Below are positions 15,390 through 24,664 of a stretch of 64,000 nt of DNA, in pieces. Made by a program: the position numbers and the translations under genes. This DNA comes from Stenotrophomonas sp. NA06056. Lineage in GTDB: Bacteria; Pseudomonadota; Gammaproteobacteria; Xanthomonadales; Xanthomonadaceae. A model generated the notes under the pieces. The model did not search any database, had not been told where the DNA came from, and worked only from the letters and a program-made list of their open reading frames with translations. Position 1 is the first letter of the stretch. Each line of letters opens with the position of its first letter. Location of the stretch: NCBI RefSeq assembly GCF_013364355.1, contig NZ_CP054931.1:3883501-3947500 (forward strand). Direction: 5' to 3'.

Positions 15390-18389
15390 TCAATAGTTCC
15401 AGGTCACCGTCAGCTGTGCGTAGCGCGGCGACTGGAACCCGGTGCCATAACCATACATCGGGTTGGGCGTACCGATGCTGTCCTGCGGCTCGTAGTCCTG
15501 GTCCACGGTCACCACGCGCTGCTGGTTGAGCACGTTGTACACCGCCAGCTTCAGGCGCAGGTCGGTGGGAATGGGCACCTTGTAGGAAACGCTCACGTCC
15601 AGGTCGTAGGTCCACGGGGTACGGCCATCGCCGCCGCGTGGAGAGTGTACGAACACGCGCTCGGACGGCACCGTCGACTGGCAGTTGGAGACACACACGT
15701 AGTAGCTGTGGAAATCGGTGTCGTCGAACGGGTTGCCGGCGCCGAAGCGGGTGATCGGGCTGCCCGACTGCACGCCAAGGGTGGCAGCCACGCTCAGGTT
15801 CTCGGTCAGCGCGTAGCTGCCGCGGAACTTGAACTGGTGGCGACGGTCGTTGGCCAGGTAGCCATAGCCGCGATAGTTCACCCACGGGTTATCGAAATTC
15901 TCGGTGCGGCCAGCGTCGGCGAAGTCGGTATCGGAGTTGACTGGACCTTCGGCATTGCCGCGGCCGTAGGCCAGCGTATACGAGGCATTGAAGCCCCACT
16001 TGCCATCCCACGCACGGTCGACCTGCAGTTCCAGCGCCTTGTAATCGCGCTTGGGCTTCACCCAGCCGCGCTGGCCCACATAGTTGCCATCGTCGTCATA
16101 CAGCGCCCAACCCTCCTTTGAGGTATCGATGTCGATCCAGCCATCGTTGCTGCCATCGCAGTTGGTATCGCCCCATACCGTGTTGGTGCGCCCGGGATTG
16201 CCCATGATCCACACACCATCAATCGCCCCGCACTGACCGGTGGCGGTGATGTTCATGTCATCGATGGCATTGCTCAGGCGGCGATAGGTGACGCTGGCGG
16301 CGACCGACCACGATTCACTCAGCATGTGCTGGAAGCCGAGGATCGCCTCATCCTGATAGACCGGGTCCATGTCCCGGTTCACCTCGGCGCGCAAGTCCGG
16401 CACGCTGCCATCGCCCTGCGAATTGTCGACCGGGCCGATCTGACCGCCCAGGTTCGGCACGTTGTTGGCCGCGCCGGTGTAGCCCAGGAACTCGTACCAG
16501 GTGCGCTCGTCGAGGAAGCCGCCGGCCTGTTTGATGTTGATGACATTGGCCACCGGCAGGTAGTAGCGGCCCAGGTTGCCGAACACCTTGGTGGTGCCAT
16601 CACCACGCACGTCCCACGAGAAGCCCAGGCGCGGCGCGACCATGTTGTCGATCTTGATGTAGCTGTCGCCGTCGCCGCCCTTGTTGTCGAAACTCTCCAC
16701 GCGCGCGCCGATGTTGAGCAGGAAGTTCGGGGTGACCTGCCAGTTGTCTTCCAGGTAGTAGGCCGAATTGATGGTCTCGAACGAGCCGGCCACTTCATAG
16801 CGGCGGGTACGCGCAACCAGGCCGCTGGCCGGCACGGTGCCGCCGTTGAGCGGACTGCCTGGCGTGCGGTAGTAGATGTCGTAGCGCAGGCCGCCAGGGC
16901 CGGGGTATGCGCGCTCGTAGTCGGAGGTGTTCTCTTCGCGGTCCAGGCCGAAGCGCAACAAGTGGTTGCCGAGCGACCATTCAAAGTCGGCGCGCGCGGC
17001 CTTGCGCGTATCCAGTGCCGACTCCAGCTGCGAACTGCTGGTGCAGCTACGGTCACCCTGCAGGTTGGACGGTACGCCCTGGCTGGCCGTGCGGTTGTCG
17101 AACACACGATTGCAGTTCTCGTCCATCAGTGAGCTCTGCACACGGTTGCGCTTGTTTTCACCGTACATCAGCTTCATGGTCAGATCGTTGTTGACCTGCC
17201 AGCTGTAGGTGCCTGACCAGTTCTTTCCGCCCACCGTGTTGACGATCTGGTTGCTGCGCTCGCCAACAGTGTCGCCGGCGTCGTAGTCGTATCGGTAGAC
17301 GTCGGTGAGGGTCTTGTTCTTGTCGGAGAAGCCGAACAGCGACAGCATCTGGTTGTCGGTGATCTGCCAGTCCAGCTTGCCGCCCCAGAAGGGCTCATCG
17401 GCCTTGCCTTGGCTGAGGAACGTGCCGGCATCATTGGTCGAGGTCGGGCGATAGTCGCGTGCCTCGTACATGCCGAAGAAGAACAGCTTGTCCTGCACCA
17501 ACGCGCCGGAAGCGAACACATTCAGCGCACTGCGCGAGTAGTCGTCACGGCTGGCGGTGATGTAGCGGCTGCCTTCGCCGTCATAGCGGTCGCGGGCCTG
17601 CGACTGCCACGCACGCGGTTCGAACACCAGTTCCGCACCGGCCTTGAAGTCATTGCTGCCCGAGCGGGTGACTGCATTGATGACACCACCGGTACTGCGC
17701 CCGAACTCCACCGAGTAGCCGCCGGTCTTGACCTGGAATTCCTGGTAGAACGCGAACGGCACCGACGAGAAGCCGACCCGGTTGTAGAAATCGGTGACGT
17801 TCAGGCCGTTGATGTAGACGGTGTTCTCGGCCACCGACGAGCCGCCGAAGGAAATGCCCTGTCCGCCCAGCGAGCCCTTGCCCTTCACCGCACCCGGCGC
17901 CAGCAGCGCCACTGCGGTGATGTCACGGTCCACCGGCAACCGCGACAGTTCCTCGCGGGTGATGTTGGTGGCCGACTCGGTCGACTTCACGTCAACCATC
18001 GACACCACCTGCGGCGCGCGGACTTCCACGGTACCCAGCGTGCTGACCGCACCCAGTGGCACGTTCACGGTGGTTGCACTGCCAAGGCTGACGGTGACCT
18101 GGCCGACGCGGCTGGCAGCACCACCGGGCAGGCTTACTTCCATGTCATAGGTGCCCACCGGCAACAGCGGAATGCGGTAGCCACCTTTACCGTCGGCCTG
18201 CACCGAGCGCACGAACCCGGTGGCCGGATTGCGGACCGTAACCGTGGCCCCAGCAGGCACCTGACCCGCATCGCTGGTCAGACGACCGACGACGGCGCCG
18301 TCCTGTGCGAGTGCGGCGGGTGCCAACGTTGCCAGACACGTACCGAGGGCGACGCACAAGGCCGCCCGCTTGATGTTGTAAGCCTTCAT
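15390..18389 (-). CDS. TonB-dependent outer-membrane receptor with CarboxypepD_reg-like N-terminus
   Basis: 999 residues, Oar-like. Signal peptide (CVALGTCLATLAPAALAQ), then a carboxypeptidase-regulatory-like beta domain at about 30-115 (VVGRLTSDAGQVPAGATVTV), a plug domain (LSRLPVDRDITAVALLAPGA, EFGRSTGGVINAVTRSG) and a long beta-barrel ending in the aromatic signature QLTVTWNY. Receptors of this type import large or peptide-like substrates with TonB energy. Genes for murein-peptide enzymes lie on both sides, so a muropeptide or peptide substrate is inferred. It is the second gene of the minus-strand unit after the transglutaminase-like gene. Confidence 0.92.
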   Translation of the reverse strand: MKAYNIKRAALCVALGTCLATLAPAALAQDGAVVGRLTSDAGQVPAGATVTVRNPATGFVRSVQADGKGGYRIPLLPVGTYDMEVSLPGGAASRVGQVTVSLGSATTVNVPLGAVSTLGTVEVRAPQVVSMVDVKSTESATNITREELSRLPVDRDITAVALLAPGAVKGKGSLGGQGISFGGSSVAENTVYINGLNVTDFYNRVGFSSVPFAFYQEFQVKTGGYSVEFGRSTGGVINAVTRSGSNDFKAGAELVFEPRAWQSQARDRYDGEGSRYITASRDDYSRSALNVFASGALVQDKLFFFGMYEARDYRPTSTNDAGTFLSQGKADEPFWGGKLDWQITDNQMLSLFGFSDKNKTLTDVYRYDYDAGDTVGERSNQIVNTVGGKNWSGTYSWQVNNDLTMKLMYGENKRNRVQSSLMDENCNRVFDNRTASQGVPSNLQGDRSCTSSSQLESALDTRKAARADFEWSLGNHLLRFGLDREENTSDYERAYPGPGGLRYDIYYRTPGSPLNGGTVPASGLVARTRRYEVAGSFETINSAYYLEDNWQVTPNFLLNIGARVESFDNKGGDGDSYIKIDNMVAPRLGFSWDVRGDGTTKVFGNLGRYYLPVANVINIKQAGGFLDERTWYEFLGYTGAANNVPNLGGQIGPVDNSQGDGSVPDLRAEVNRDMDPVYQDEAILGFQHMLSESWSVAASVTYRRLSNAIDDMNITATGQCGAIDGVWIMGNPGRTNTVWGDTNCDGSNDGWIDIDTSKEGWALYDDDGNYVGQRGWVKPKRDYKALELQVDRAWDGKWGFNASYTLAYGRGNAEGPVNSDTDFADAGRTENFDNPWVNYRGYGYLANDRRHQFKFRGSYALTENLSVAATLGVQSGSPITRFGAGNPFDDTDFHSYYVCVSNCQSTVPSERVFVHSPRGGDGRTPWTYDLDVSVSYKVPIPTDLRLKLAVYNVLNQQRVVTVDQDYEPQDSIGTPNPMYGYGTGFQSPRYAQLTVTWNY

Positions 18390-18440
18390 CCCCTGCTCTC
18401 TCCTGCAAGAATTGAATGGTGGTGAGGGTGGTGTATCGCG

Positions 18441-19967
18441 CTAGCGTTGCCCGGCCGGCAGTACCCGCCATTGGAAGTCGTAGCTCCATTGGTCGAAGTA
18501 CAGGTTGTCGTTTTCCCACTCGACCTCGCCGCGCTGCGAGTCGACCGTTTCCGAGCGGTAGTGCTGTTTGGCCGGCACGAAGGCCTGGCCGAAGTCGTCG
18601 TTGAAGGCGATCCGGTAGCCGTCGAGGCCACCCAGGTAGAAATCACGCAGCGCCGGCGTGTCGCTGGCCAAAGCACCGGTCGTCACGTCCATCGGCAGCC
18701 AGCCATACGGTGCCAGGTAAACCTGCCCCCAATCGTGCAGGTTGTTGTAGCCGCTGCCATCGTCGGAGAACACCATGCCCGACTGCCAACGCGCGGGAAT
18801 GCCGTTCATGCGCAGCAGGGCGATCAGCAGCAGGGTCTGCTGACCACAATCGGCGTGCCCGGCGCGCAGCGCGTAGTCGCTGATGTTGCTGATCGTCGAG
18901 TACTCGCGCGCACCGGCCCACGGAATGCGGTCGACCGCGGCGAACAGCTTGCGAACCACTTCATACGGACGCGTCTCGCCCTGCAGCACCTGGTCGGAGA
19001 ACAGCTTCAGGGCGGGAGTGAAACGCACGTGCGGCAGCTGCTCGGCCATGTAGGGCTTCAGGGCCGAATCATCCGGTGTGGCCTGCACCTTCGTCGCGTC
19101 GATTGCCGTGTGGCGCGCGAAGATCGTCACCGCGTAGCGGACTTCAAAGCGCGTCGGCTGGCCAGCCACGGCTTTGGCTTCCAGGTAGGCGGTGCGCTGC
19201 TGGGTGCTGGCCGGGGCAATGTGTGCCTTGCCCGGCGTACTTCCGATCCACTGTACGTGCTCCTGCTGGCCGGAAATTTCGCGCGGGTACGGAATCCATG
19301 CGCGCACGGTTTCGCCGGCAGGCACCGCGTCGGCCTTCACCGTGAGCGATTGGGTGAATTCGATGCGCTGCGGCAGAACGGATGCCTTGCCGCTCTGTTT
19401 GGCGGCATCGACCACGCGTGCATGATGGGCATTGAGCACTTCATTCGGGCCCGGCGCCGGCATCGGCACGTCCGCACGGCGGCGTGCGCGTGCTTCGTCG
19501 CTGAGCAGGAACAGGTTCGACGGTGCGCGCTTGAAGTACCAGCGTGTGCCGTCAATGTCGAGATGCTCGATCAGCCCGAGCTGGTCCCAGCGTGCGAACT
19601 CCTCGTCGGTCAGATCGGGAATCCAGCGGCGTATCGCTGCTTTGGCAGCGGCTTGGTCAAGAGAGAAATCCAGTTTGATGCGGCGCATGCGCTCGAACTG
19701 GAAGTCGGCCGGTGGGAACACGCCCTGCGTGGCAAACGCCATGACCACGTTCTGGAACTGACCGCTGTCGACCCAGTCGATCAGTTGCCATTCCCGCTCA
19801 CGATCGATCGCCAGATCAAGCGCGCTGCGAGGATCCTTTGCCTCTGCCGACCACGCCCACAGCAGCAGCGCGGCACACAGGCCGGCAGCGGCAGGCAGAG
19901 ATGGTTTGCGAACGACAGGATCCACAGCGACACTTCCCAAGCGCGGGTGGTAACGGCTGTGTAACAC
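18441..19967 (-). CDS. transglutaminase-superfamily protein, membrane-anchored or exported
   Basis: 508 residues with one N-terminal hydrophobic segment (LPAAAGLCAALLLWAWSAEA). The transglutaminase-like core holds the Cys-His-Asp triad: HADCGQQTLL (Cys374), NNLHDWGQVYL and WLPMDVTTG. Bacterial members often act as peptidases or amidases rather than crosslinkers. It starts the minus-strand unit and faces the NlpC/P60 gene across a 90-base divergent promoter with two inverted repeats. A role in processing peptides for the receptor downstream is inference. Confidence 0.87.
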   Translation of the reverse strand: MLHSRYHPRLGSVAVDPVVRKPSLPAAAGLCAALLLWAWSAEAKDPRSALDLAIDREREWQLIDWVDSGQFQNVVMAFATQGVFPPADFQFERMRRIKLDFSLDQAAAKAAIRRWIPDLTDEEFARWDQLGLIEHLDIDGTRWYFKRAPSNLFLLSDEARARRRADVPMPAPGPNEVLNAHHARVVDAAKQSGKASVLPQRIEFTQSLTVKADAVPAGETVRAWIPYPREISGQQEHVQWIGSTPGKAHIAPASTQQRTAYLEAKAVAGQPTRFEVRYAVTIFARHTAIDATKVQATPDDSALKPYMAEQLPHVRFTPALKLFSDQVLQGETRPYEVVRKLFAAVDRIPWAGAREYSTISNISDYALRAGHADCGQQTLLLIALLRMNGIPARWQSGMVFSDDGSGYNNLHDWGQVYLAPYGWLPMDVTTGALASDTPALRDFYLGGLDGYRIAFNDDFGQAFVPAKQHYRSETVDSQRGEVEWENDNLYFDQWSYDFQWRVLPAGQR

Positions 19968-19983
19968 GGGCCGGGGGACCGGT

Positions 19984-20029
19984 CAATAATTTATTCTTGC
20001 TTTCGCCCGTAAAAGGAATAAATATTCCT
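19984..20029. promoter_or_regulatory. paired AT-rich inverted repeats, candidate RpiR-type operator
   Basis: AGGAATA-AA-TATTCCT at 20014-20029 is a perfect 7-bp inverted repeat. A related, weaker copy (GAATAAATTATTG on the minus strand) lies about 30 bases to the left. Both sit in the divergent promoter of the salvage locus, in strongly AT-rich DNA unlike the surroundings. RpiR/MurR-type regulators bind inverted repeats of this size and composition, and one is encoded at 23023. Confidence 0.45.
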
Positions 20030-20057
20030 ACAGGCATTCGAGGAGGGTGTGCAGCGC

Positions 20058-21494
20058 ATGATCCTGGCTTCCCGCAGACTGAACCGGCATTGGCCGCGCC
20101 GCTTGACCCTGGCCCTGTGCCTGCTGGCCGCCCCAGCTTTCGCACAGGCCGCACCGCCGCCTGACCCCGGCGCGCCCCTGCCCTATGTGATCGGCTTGCA
20201 TGAGGCCTACCTCACCCCGGACTATTGGGCGGCACGGCTGGACAACGCCGATGCGCCGATCCTCGACCGCGCGCAGATCGACGCGCAGAACGCGCGGATG
20301 CGCGGGCAAGACAGCCACATCCAGGACATCGCCACGCTGCCCGCACAGCTCAGTGCAACACAGGTCCGCGCCAGCATCGACGCGCTTTCGAGCTGGCCGA
20401 AGCGGGCGCTGTATGACGAGAAGGGCCAGGCCATCGCCGCGGGCGAGCGCGCGGCCATCGAAGCCAACCTCGGCCTCGACGCGGTTCCTTCGCAGGTCGC
20501 GCCATCGTACGGACTGGTGGTGAAGCGTGCCGCGCTGCGCACCTTCCCCACCCGCCAGCGGGTTTTCAGCACGCTCGGCGACACCGACATCGACCGCTTC
20601 CAGGAGTCAGCGCTGTTCCCCGGCGACAAGGTCGCCGTGGTCCATCGCAGTGCCGACGGCCGCTGGCTGTTCGTGCACAGCGAGCGCTACAGCGCGTGGA
20701 TCGAAGCCGATGCCGTGGCCAGCGGTGACAAGGCCACGGTGCTCGGCTATGCCGCGAAGGGCCCGTACCGCATCGTCACCGGCGCCACTGCGCAGACCGC
20801 GTACACACCTGAGGAACCGCGCGTATCGCGCCTGCAGCTGGACATGGGCGTACGCCTGCCGGTGCTGGCCGACTGGCCCGCCGCCGAACCGGTGAACGGC
20901 CAGCAGGCGCATGCCTCGTGGGTGGTGCAGCTGCCGGTGCGCGAAGCCGATGGTCGACTGAAACTGGTGCCGGCCCTGCTGCCGCGCTCACAGGACACTG
21001 CCGCCGACTACCTGCCGCTGACCCCGCGCCTGCTGCTGCAGCAATCGTTCAAGTTCCTCGGCGAACGCTACGGTTGGGGCCACGACTACGACACCCGCGA
21101 CTGCAGTGGATTCGTGTCGGAGATCTACCGCAGCTTCGGCGTACTGTTGCCGCGCAATACCAGCGCACAGGCGATCAGCCCCGCGCTGGATCGCCTGCCG
21201 TTCACCAGCAAGGACGGCAAGGCCGTGCGTGACCGCGCCGTCACCGGTCTGCAGGTGGGCGACCTGGTCTACATCCCCGGCCACGTGATGATGGCCATCG
21301 GCCACGTCGATGGCCGCACCTGGGTGATCCACGATACCGCGGGCGGCAGCTGGTTCGGCGCCGACGGCAAGCGTGTGCAGGCACATCTCAATGGCGTATC
21401 GGTCACGCCGCTGGAGCCGATGATGGCCAGCGACAGCGTCCGCTACATCGATCGCATCACCAACATCCAACGCCTGCGTGCCAAGAATCCCTGA
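20058..21494 (+). CDS. SH3-NlpC/P60 cell-wall endopeptidase (YkfC-like)
   Basis: 478 residues. Signal peptide (LTLALCLLAAPAFAQA), N-terminal helical region, tandem bacterial SH3-like region around residues 150-270, then a C-terminal NlpC/P60 domain with DCSGFVSEIYRSFG (Cys349), the catalytic His in GHVMMAIGHV and WVIHDTAGG. YkfC-like enzymes cut gamma-D-Glu-diaminopimelate bonds, releasing L-Ala-D-Glu. The ATG at 20058 is preferred: the GGAGG at 20042-20046 is too close to the in-frame GTG at 20049. Its TGA is directly followed by the ATG of the epimerase, so product and next enzyme are coupled. Confidence 0.9.
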   Translation: MILASRRLNRHWPRRLTLALCLLAAPAFAQAAPPPDPGAPLPYVIGLHEAYLTPDYWAARLDNADAPILDRAQIDAQNARMRGQDSHIQDIATLPAQLSATQVRASIDALSSWPKRALYDEKGQAIAAGERAAIEANLGLDAVPSQVAPSYGLVVKRAALRTFPTRQRVFSTLGDTDIDRFQESALFPGDKVAVVHRSADGRWLFVHSERYSAWIEADAVASGDKATVLGYAAKGPYRIVTGATAQTAYTPEEPRVSRLQLDMGVRLPVLADWPAAEPVNGQQAHASWVVQLPVREADGRLKLVPALLPRSQDTAADYLPLTPRLLLQQSFKFLGERYGWGHDYDTRDCSGFVSEIYRSFGVLLPRNTSAQAISPALDRLPFTSKDGKAVRDRAVTGLQVGDLVYIPGHVMMAIGHVDGRTWVIHDTAGGSWFGADGKRVQAHLNGVSVTPLEPMMASDSVRYIDRITNIQRLRAKNP

Positions 21495-22589
21495 ATGAAG
21501 ATCACCGCCATCGAACTGGGCATGCTGCGCGTGCCGCTGAAAACGCCGTTCAAGACCGCGTTGCGTACCGTGGAGACCGTGGAAGACGTGGTGGTGCTGA
21601 TCCGCACCGATACCGGTCACACCGGCTACGGTGAGGCACCAGCCACCGCCGTCATCACCGGCGACACCCATGGCTCGATCATCGAAGCGATCCGCCACTT
21701 CATCGCCCCGCGCCTGATCGGCCAGGAGGTGGTCAACCTCAACCGCCTGTGCACGCTGGTGCAGACCGCGATGGAGCGCAACACCAGCGCCAAGGCGGCG
21801 GTGGAGATCGCGCTCTACGATCTGTGGGCGCAGCTGCATGGCGCGCCGCTGTACCAGATGCTGGGCGGTGGCGACCCGGTGATCACCACCGACATCACCA
21901 TCAGCGTGGACTACATCGACAAGATGGTGGCCGATTCACTGTCGGCGATCGAACGCGGCTTCGAGTCGCTGAAGATCAAGGTCGGCAAGGACATCGGCGT
22001 GGACATCGAGCGGGTCAAGGCGATCCATGCCGCCGTGGAAGGCCGTGCGCTGCTGCGCCTGGACGCCAACCAGGGCTGGACCGCCAAGCAGGCCGTGCAT
22101 GCGATGCGCACGCTGGAAGACGCCGGGGTGGTGCTGGAACTGCTGGAACAACCGGTCAAGGCCGCCGACATCACTGGCCTGAAATACGTGACCGACCGCG
22201 TCAACACGCCGGTGATGGCCGACGAAAGCGTGTTCAGCCCCAGCCAGGTGATGGACCTGATCCAGCAGCGCGCCGCCGATATCATCAACATCAAGCTGAT
22301 GAAGACCGGCGGCCTGTCCAATGCGATCCGCATTGCCGATATCGCCGGCATCTACGGCGTGCCGTGCATGATCGGCTGCATGATCGAATCGAGCATCAGC
22401 GTAGCGGCGGCCGTGCACCTGGCGGTGGCCAAGAGCGATGTGATCACCAAGGTCGACCTCGACGGCCCCTCGCTGGGGCAGTTCGATCCGGTCAGCGGCG
22501 GCGTGCACTTCAACGAATCGGAGATCAGCATCAGCGACGTGCCGGGATTGGGCATCACCGAAGTGCGGGGGCTGGAGATGCTGGGTTGA
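21495..22589 (+). CDS. L-Ala-D/L-Glu epimerase (dipeptide epimerase)
   Basis: 364 residues, enolase superfamily, muconate-lactonizing subgroup. The catalytic pair is SLKIKVG (Lys160, Lys162) and Lys267 in NIKLMKTGG; metal ligands are Asp190 (DANQGW), Glu218 (LLEQPV) and Asp243 (MADES). The C-terminal DxD-type specificity loop (VDLDGP) is that of Ala-Glu epimerases such as YkfB/YcjG. It has no signal peptide, so it is cytoplasmic and converts L-Ala-D-Glu from murein into the usable L-Ala-L-Glu. It starts immediately after the endopeptidase stop. Confidence 0.92.
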   Translation: MKITAIELGMLRVPLKTPFKTALRTVETVEDVVVLIRTDTGHTGYGEAPATAVITGDTHGSIIEAIRHFIAPRLIGQEVVNLNRLCTLVQTAMERNTSAKAAVEIALYDLWAQLHGAPLYQMLGGGDPVITTDITISVDYIDKMVADSLSAIERGFESLKIKVGKDIGVDIERVKAIHAAVEGRALLRLDANQGWTAKQAVHAMRTLEDAGVVLELLEQPVKAADITGLKYVTDRVNTPVMADESVFSPSQVMDLIQQRAADIINIKLMKTGGLSNAIRIADIAGIYGVPCMIGCMIESSISVAAAVHLAVAKSDVITKVDLDGPSLGQFDPVSGGVHFNESEISISDVPGLGITEVRGLEMLG

Positions 22590-22639
22590 TCGAAGCTCCG
22601 CTGCCAGTGGTGTCGACGTCTGATGCTTGCTCGGGCGTC

Positions 22640-22665
22640 ACTTTTCTTTTCGCGAAAAGAAAAGT
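22640..22665. repeat. perfect 26-bp palindrome, dispersed-repeat type
   Basis: ACTTTTCTTTTCG and its exact complement meet at the centre, followed by AACCAAAAGAAACGC. Strings of this kind recur in xanthomonad and pseudomonad genomes as far as I recall, so a dispersed repeat or terminator is more likely than a dedicated operator for the regulator gene 360 bases downstream. Confidence 0.6.
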
Positions 22666-22766
22666 AACCAAAAGAAACGCTCCGCCATCCGCGAGCCGAC
22701 GTGCTGTGCACGCCGGTGCCCTGCGCTACAAGGCGGACTCAATGTCAAAGGCAACAACTGCACCCA

Positions 22767-22961
22767 GTAGATCCACGCCATGCGTGGATGCTCCTGCTCT
22801 TGCTTCTGCCCTACCCCGTATCCCCTTCGCGGCTGGCACGCGCGCGATCTGTCCGGGGTCGGGTGGGTGGGGCTTGCAGGGGTGTCCGCGCCAAGGATGG
22901 CGCGGCCAAGCCTCCATGGACGGATTCACGGCGTCCCCTGCAAACCCCACCCGCCCGACCC
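22767..22961 (+). repeat. composite palindromic element, copy C
   Basis: A SMAG repeat (22767-22789) is followed by a variable linker and a 106-bp near-palindrome (22856-22961) with arms GGGTCGGGTGGGTGGGGC and complement (two mismatches). Inside are hairpins CGCGCCA/TGGCGCG and TCCATGGA, with the same constant connectors CCAAGCC and GGCGTCCCC as copies A and B. Together with the palindrome at 22640 it fills the gene-free stretch 22590-23022. Confidence 0.75.
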
Positions 22962-23022
22962 ACTCCATGACACGCTCTACGCGACCAACCGCAACGCTTT
23001 TGATAACCCCCGGACACCCCGC

Positions 23023-23871
23023 ATGCCGCCCCTGCTGAAAATCCGCACCGAGCGCGGGCAGATGTCGGCCATCGAACGCCGCATCGCCGACTTCATCCTC
23101 GACAACGCCCACCTGCTGCGCGATTACTCTTCGCAGCAGCTGGCCAGTGCCTTGGGCATCAGCCAATCCAGCGTGGTGAAGTTCAGCCAGAAGCTCGGCT
23201 TCAAGGGCTACCCGGACCTGAAGTATTCCATCGGCGAGGACGTTGCCCGCGCCGGTGCCGACCCCCAGCAGATGCCGGCCGAACCGGACATCAGCGATGA
23301 CTACCTGCGCCTGGGTGACGCCCTGCGCCGCAGCAAGGCACAGGCCGAGGAAGAAACCCGCCAGGCCAACCCGCGTGAGGAGATCGAGCGCATCGTGCAG
23401 CTGCTCGACGGCGCGCCCAAGCTGTTCGTCCACGGCCTCGGTGACGACGGCCTGTACGCACGTGAATTCGCCATGCGGCTGTCGCTGCTCGGCCTGCTGG
23501 TGGTGCCGCATACCGATCCGATCCTGATGCTGGCCAACCTGTCCGCCGCACGCCCGGGCGACGTGCTGCTGATGTTCTCCGAGTTCGGCAACCTGCCACA
23601 GCTGTCACAGCTCTCGCGCCAGTTCCAGGACATGGGCGGCAAGGTCGTGTCGATCACCCGCCACACCGCCAACCCGCTGCGTGCGCATGCCGATGCAGCG
23701 CTGGTGGTATGCGCGCACGACCGCGCGCCGCAGGTGGCGCAGCTGCTGTACCGTAGTGCCATGCACGCCCTGCTCGATTTCCTGTTCGTGCTGCTCTGCC
23801 ACGCCAATCCGGATCGCCAGCAACAGCTGGCGGTGAATCTGGAACGGATCGATCACCTGCTGGATTGCTGA
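23023..23871 (+). CDS. MurR/RpiR family transcriptional regulator
   Basis: 282 residues. The N-terminal HTH_6 domain (residues about 5-80) has MSAIERRIADFILDNA, SSQQLASALGISQSSVVKFS and QKLGFKGYPDLKYSI. The C-terminal SIS sugar-isomerase domain (about 130-260) contains LFVHGLGDDGLYAREF and DVLLMFSEFGNLPQ, the effector site. Relatives sense phosphosugars such as MurNAc-6-phosphate. Its place among murein-peptide genes suggests control of this locus, and AT-rich inverted repeats at 19984-20029 are a candidate target. The ATG at 23023 fits the family start; the upstream frame runs through a repeat. Confidence 0.9.
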   Translation: MPPLLKIRTERGQMSAIERRIADFILDNAHLLRDYSSQQLASALGISQSSVVKFSQKLGFKGYPDLKYSIGEDVARAGADPQQMPAEPDISDDYLRLGDALRRSKAQAEEETRQANPREEIERIVQLLDGAPKLFVHGLGDDGLYAREFAMRLSLLGLLVVPHTDPILMLANLSAARPGDVLLMFSEFGNLPQLSQLSRQFQDMGGKVVSITRHTANPLRAHADAALVVCAHDRAPQVAQLLYRSAMHALLDFLFVLLCHANPDRQQQLAVNLERIDHLLDC

Positions 23872-23884
23872 CCGGAGTGCCTGC

Positions 23885-24664
23885 ATGAACCGCCTGTTCC
23901 GTTGCGCCGTCGCTGCCGGGCTGTTGACCCTGCTGCCGCTGTTTCCCGCCGCAGCCCTCAGTAAAAGGCTCCCTCCCCTGGTGCACAGCCAGCAGGTCGT
24001 GGTGGTGGTCACCGACAGTTGGGATGCCAACCAAGGCAAGCTGCAGGCCTACACCCGGGACGCCAAGGGGTGGCAGCCGCACGGTCCGGCGTTCGACGTG
24101 GCGATCGGGCGCACTGGCAGCGCCTGGGGGCTGGGGCTGACAGGCACGCCAGCAGACGGCCCGCAGAAGCGCGAAGGCGATGGCCGCAGCCCGGCGGGCG
24201 TCTTCGCGATCGGCAGCGCGTTCGGCTACACAGGAAAGGCCACCACCGGCCTGACTTACCAGCCGATGCAGTCCACGCATTACTGCATGGACGTGCCGGC
24301 CTCGCCGCAGTACAACCAGATTGTCGACGCACGCGAGGTCGGCGCCGAGGCCGTGAAGGGCTCCACTGAACCCATGCGACTGGACCTGCACAACAAAGGG
24401 GATGTGCGCTACCGGCAGGGCTTTGTGATCGCCCACAATGCCTTCAACGAACCGGGCCATGGCAGTTGCATCTTCGCCCATCTGTGGCGTCAGCCCGGTG
24501 AGGCCACCGCCGGCTGTACCGCCATGACCGCCGCTCACATGCGCACCCTGCTGGCCTGGCTGAGCGATGAAGCACAGCCGCGGTTCGTGCTGCTGCCGCG
24601 CGCGCAGTACCACGAGTATCAGGGACCCTGGGAACTCCCCGCACTGACGGAAGCACTGCGTTGA
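23885..24664 (+). CDS. exported YkuD-fold L,D-transpeptidase-like protein
   Basis: 259 residues with signal peptide (LLTLLPLFPAAALS). The YkuD-like core has FVIAHNAFNEPGHGSCIFAHLW followed by TAGCTAM, with the expected catalytic Cys211. This matches the YafK/YkuD-type branch, with HGSCIFAH in place of the more common SHGC arrangement. Such enzymes attach or remodel diaminopimelate crosslinks; some members act as amidases or endopeptidases. It begins 13 bases after the regulator gene and ends overlapping the permease start, so it belongs to the same operon. Confidence 0.87.
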   Translation: MNRLFRCAVAAGLLTLLPLFPAAALSKRLPPLVHSQQVVVVVTDSWDANQGKLQAYTRDAKGWQPHGPAFDVAIGRTGSAWGLGLTGTPADGPQKREGDGRSPAGVFAIGSAFGYTGKATTGLTYQPMQSTHYCMDVPASPQYNQIVDAREVGAEAVKGSTEPMRLDLHNKGDVRYRQGFVIAHNAFNEPGHGSCIFAHLWRQPGEATAGCTAMTAAHMRTLLAWLSDEAQPRFVLLPRAQYHEYQGPWELPALTEALR

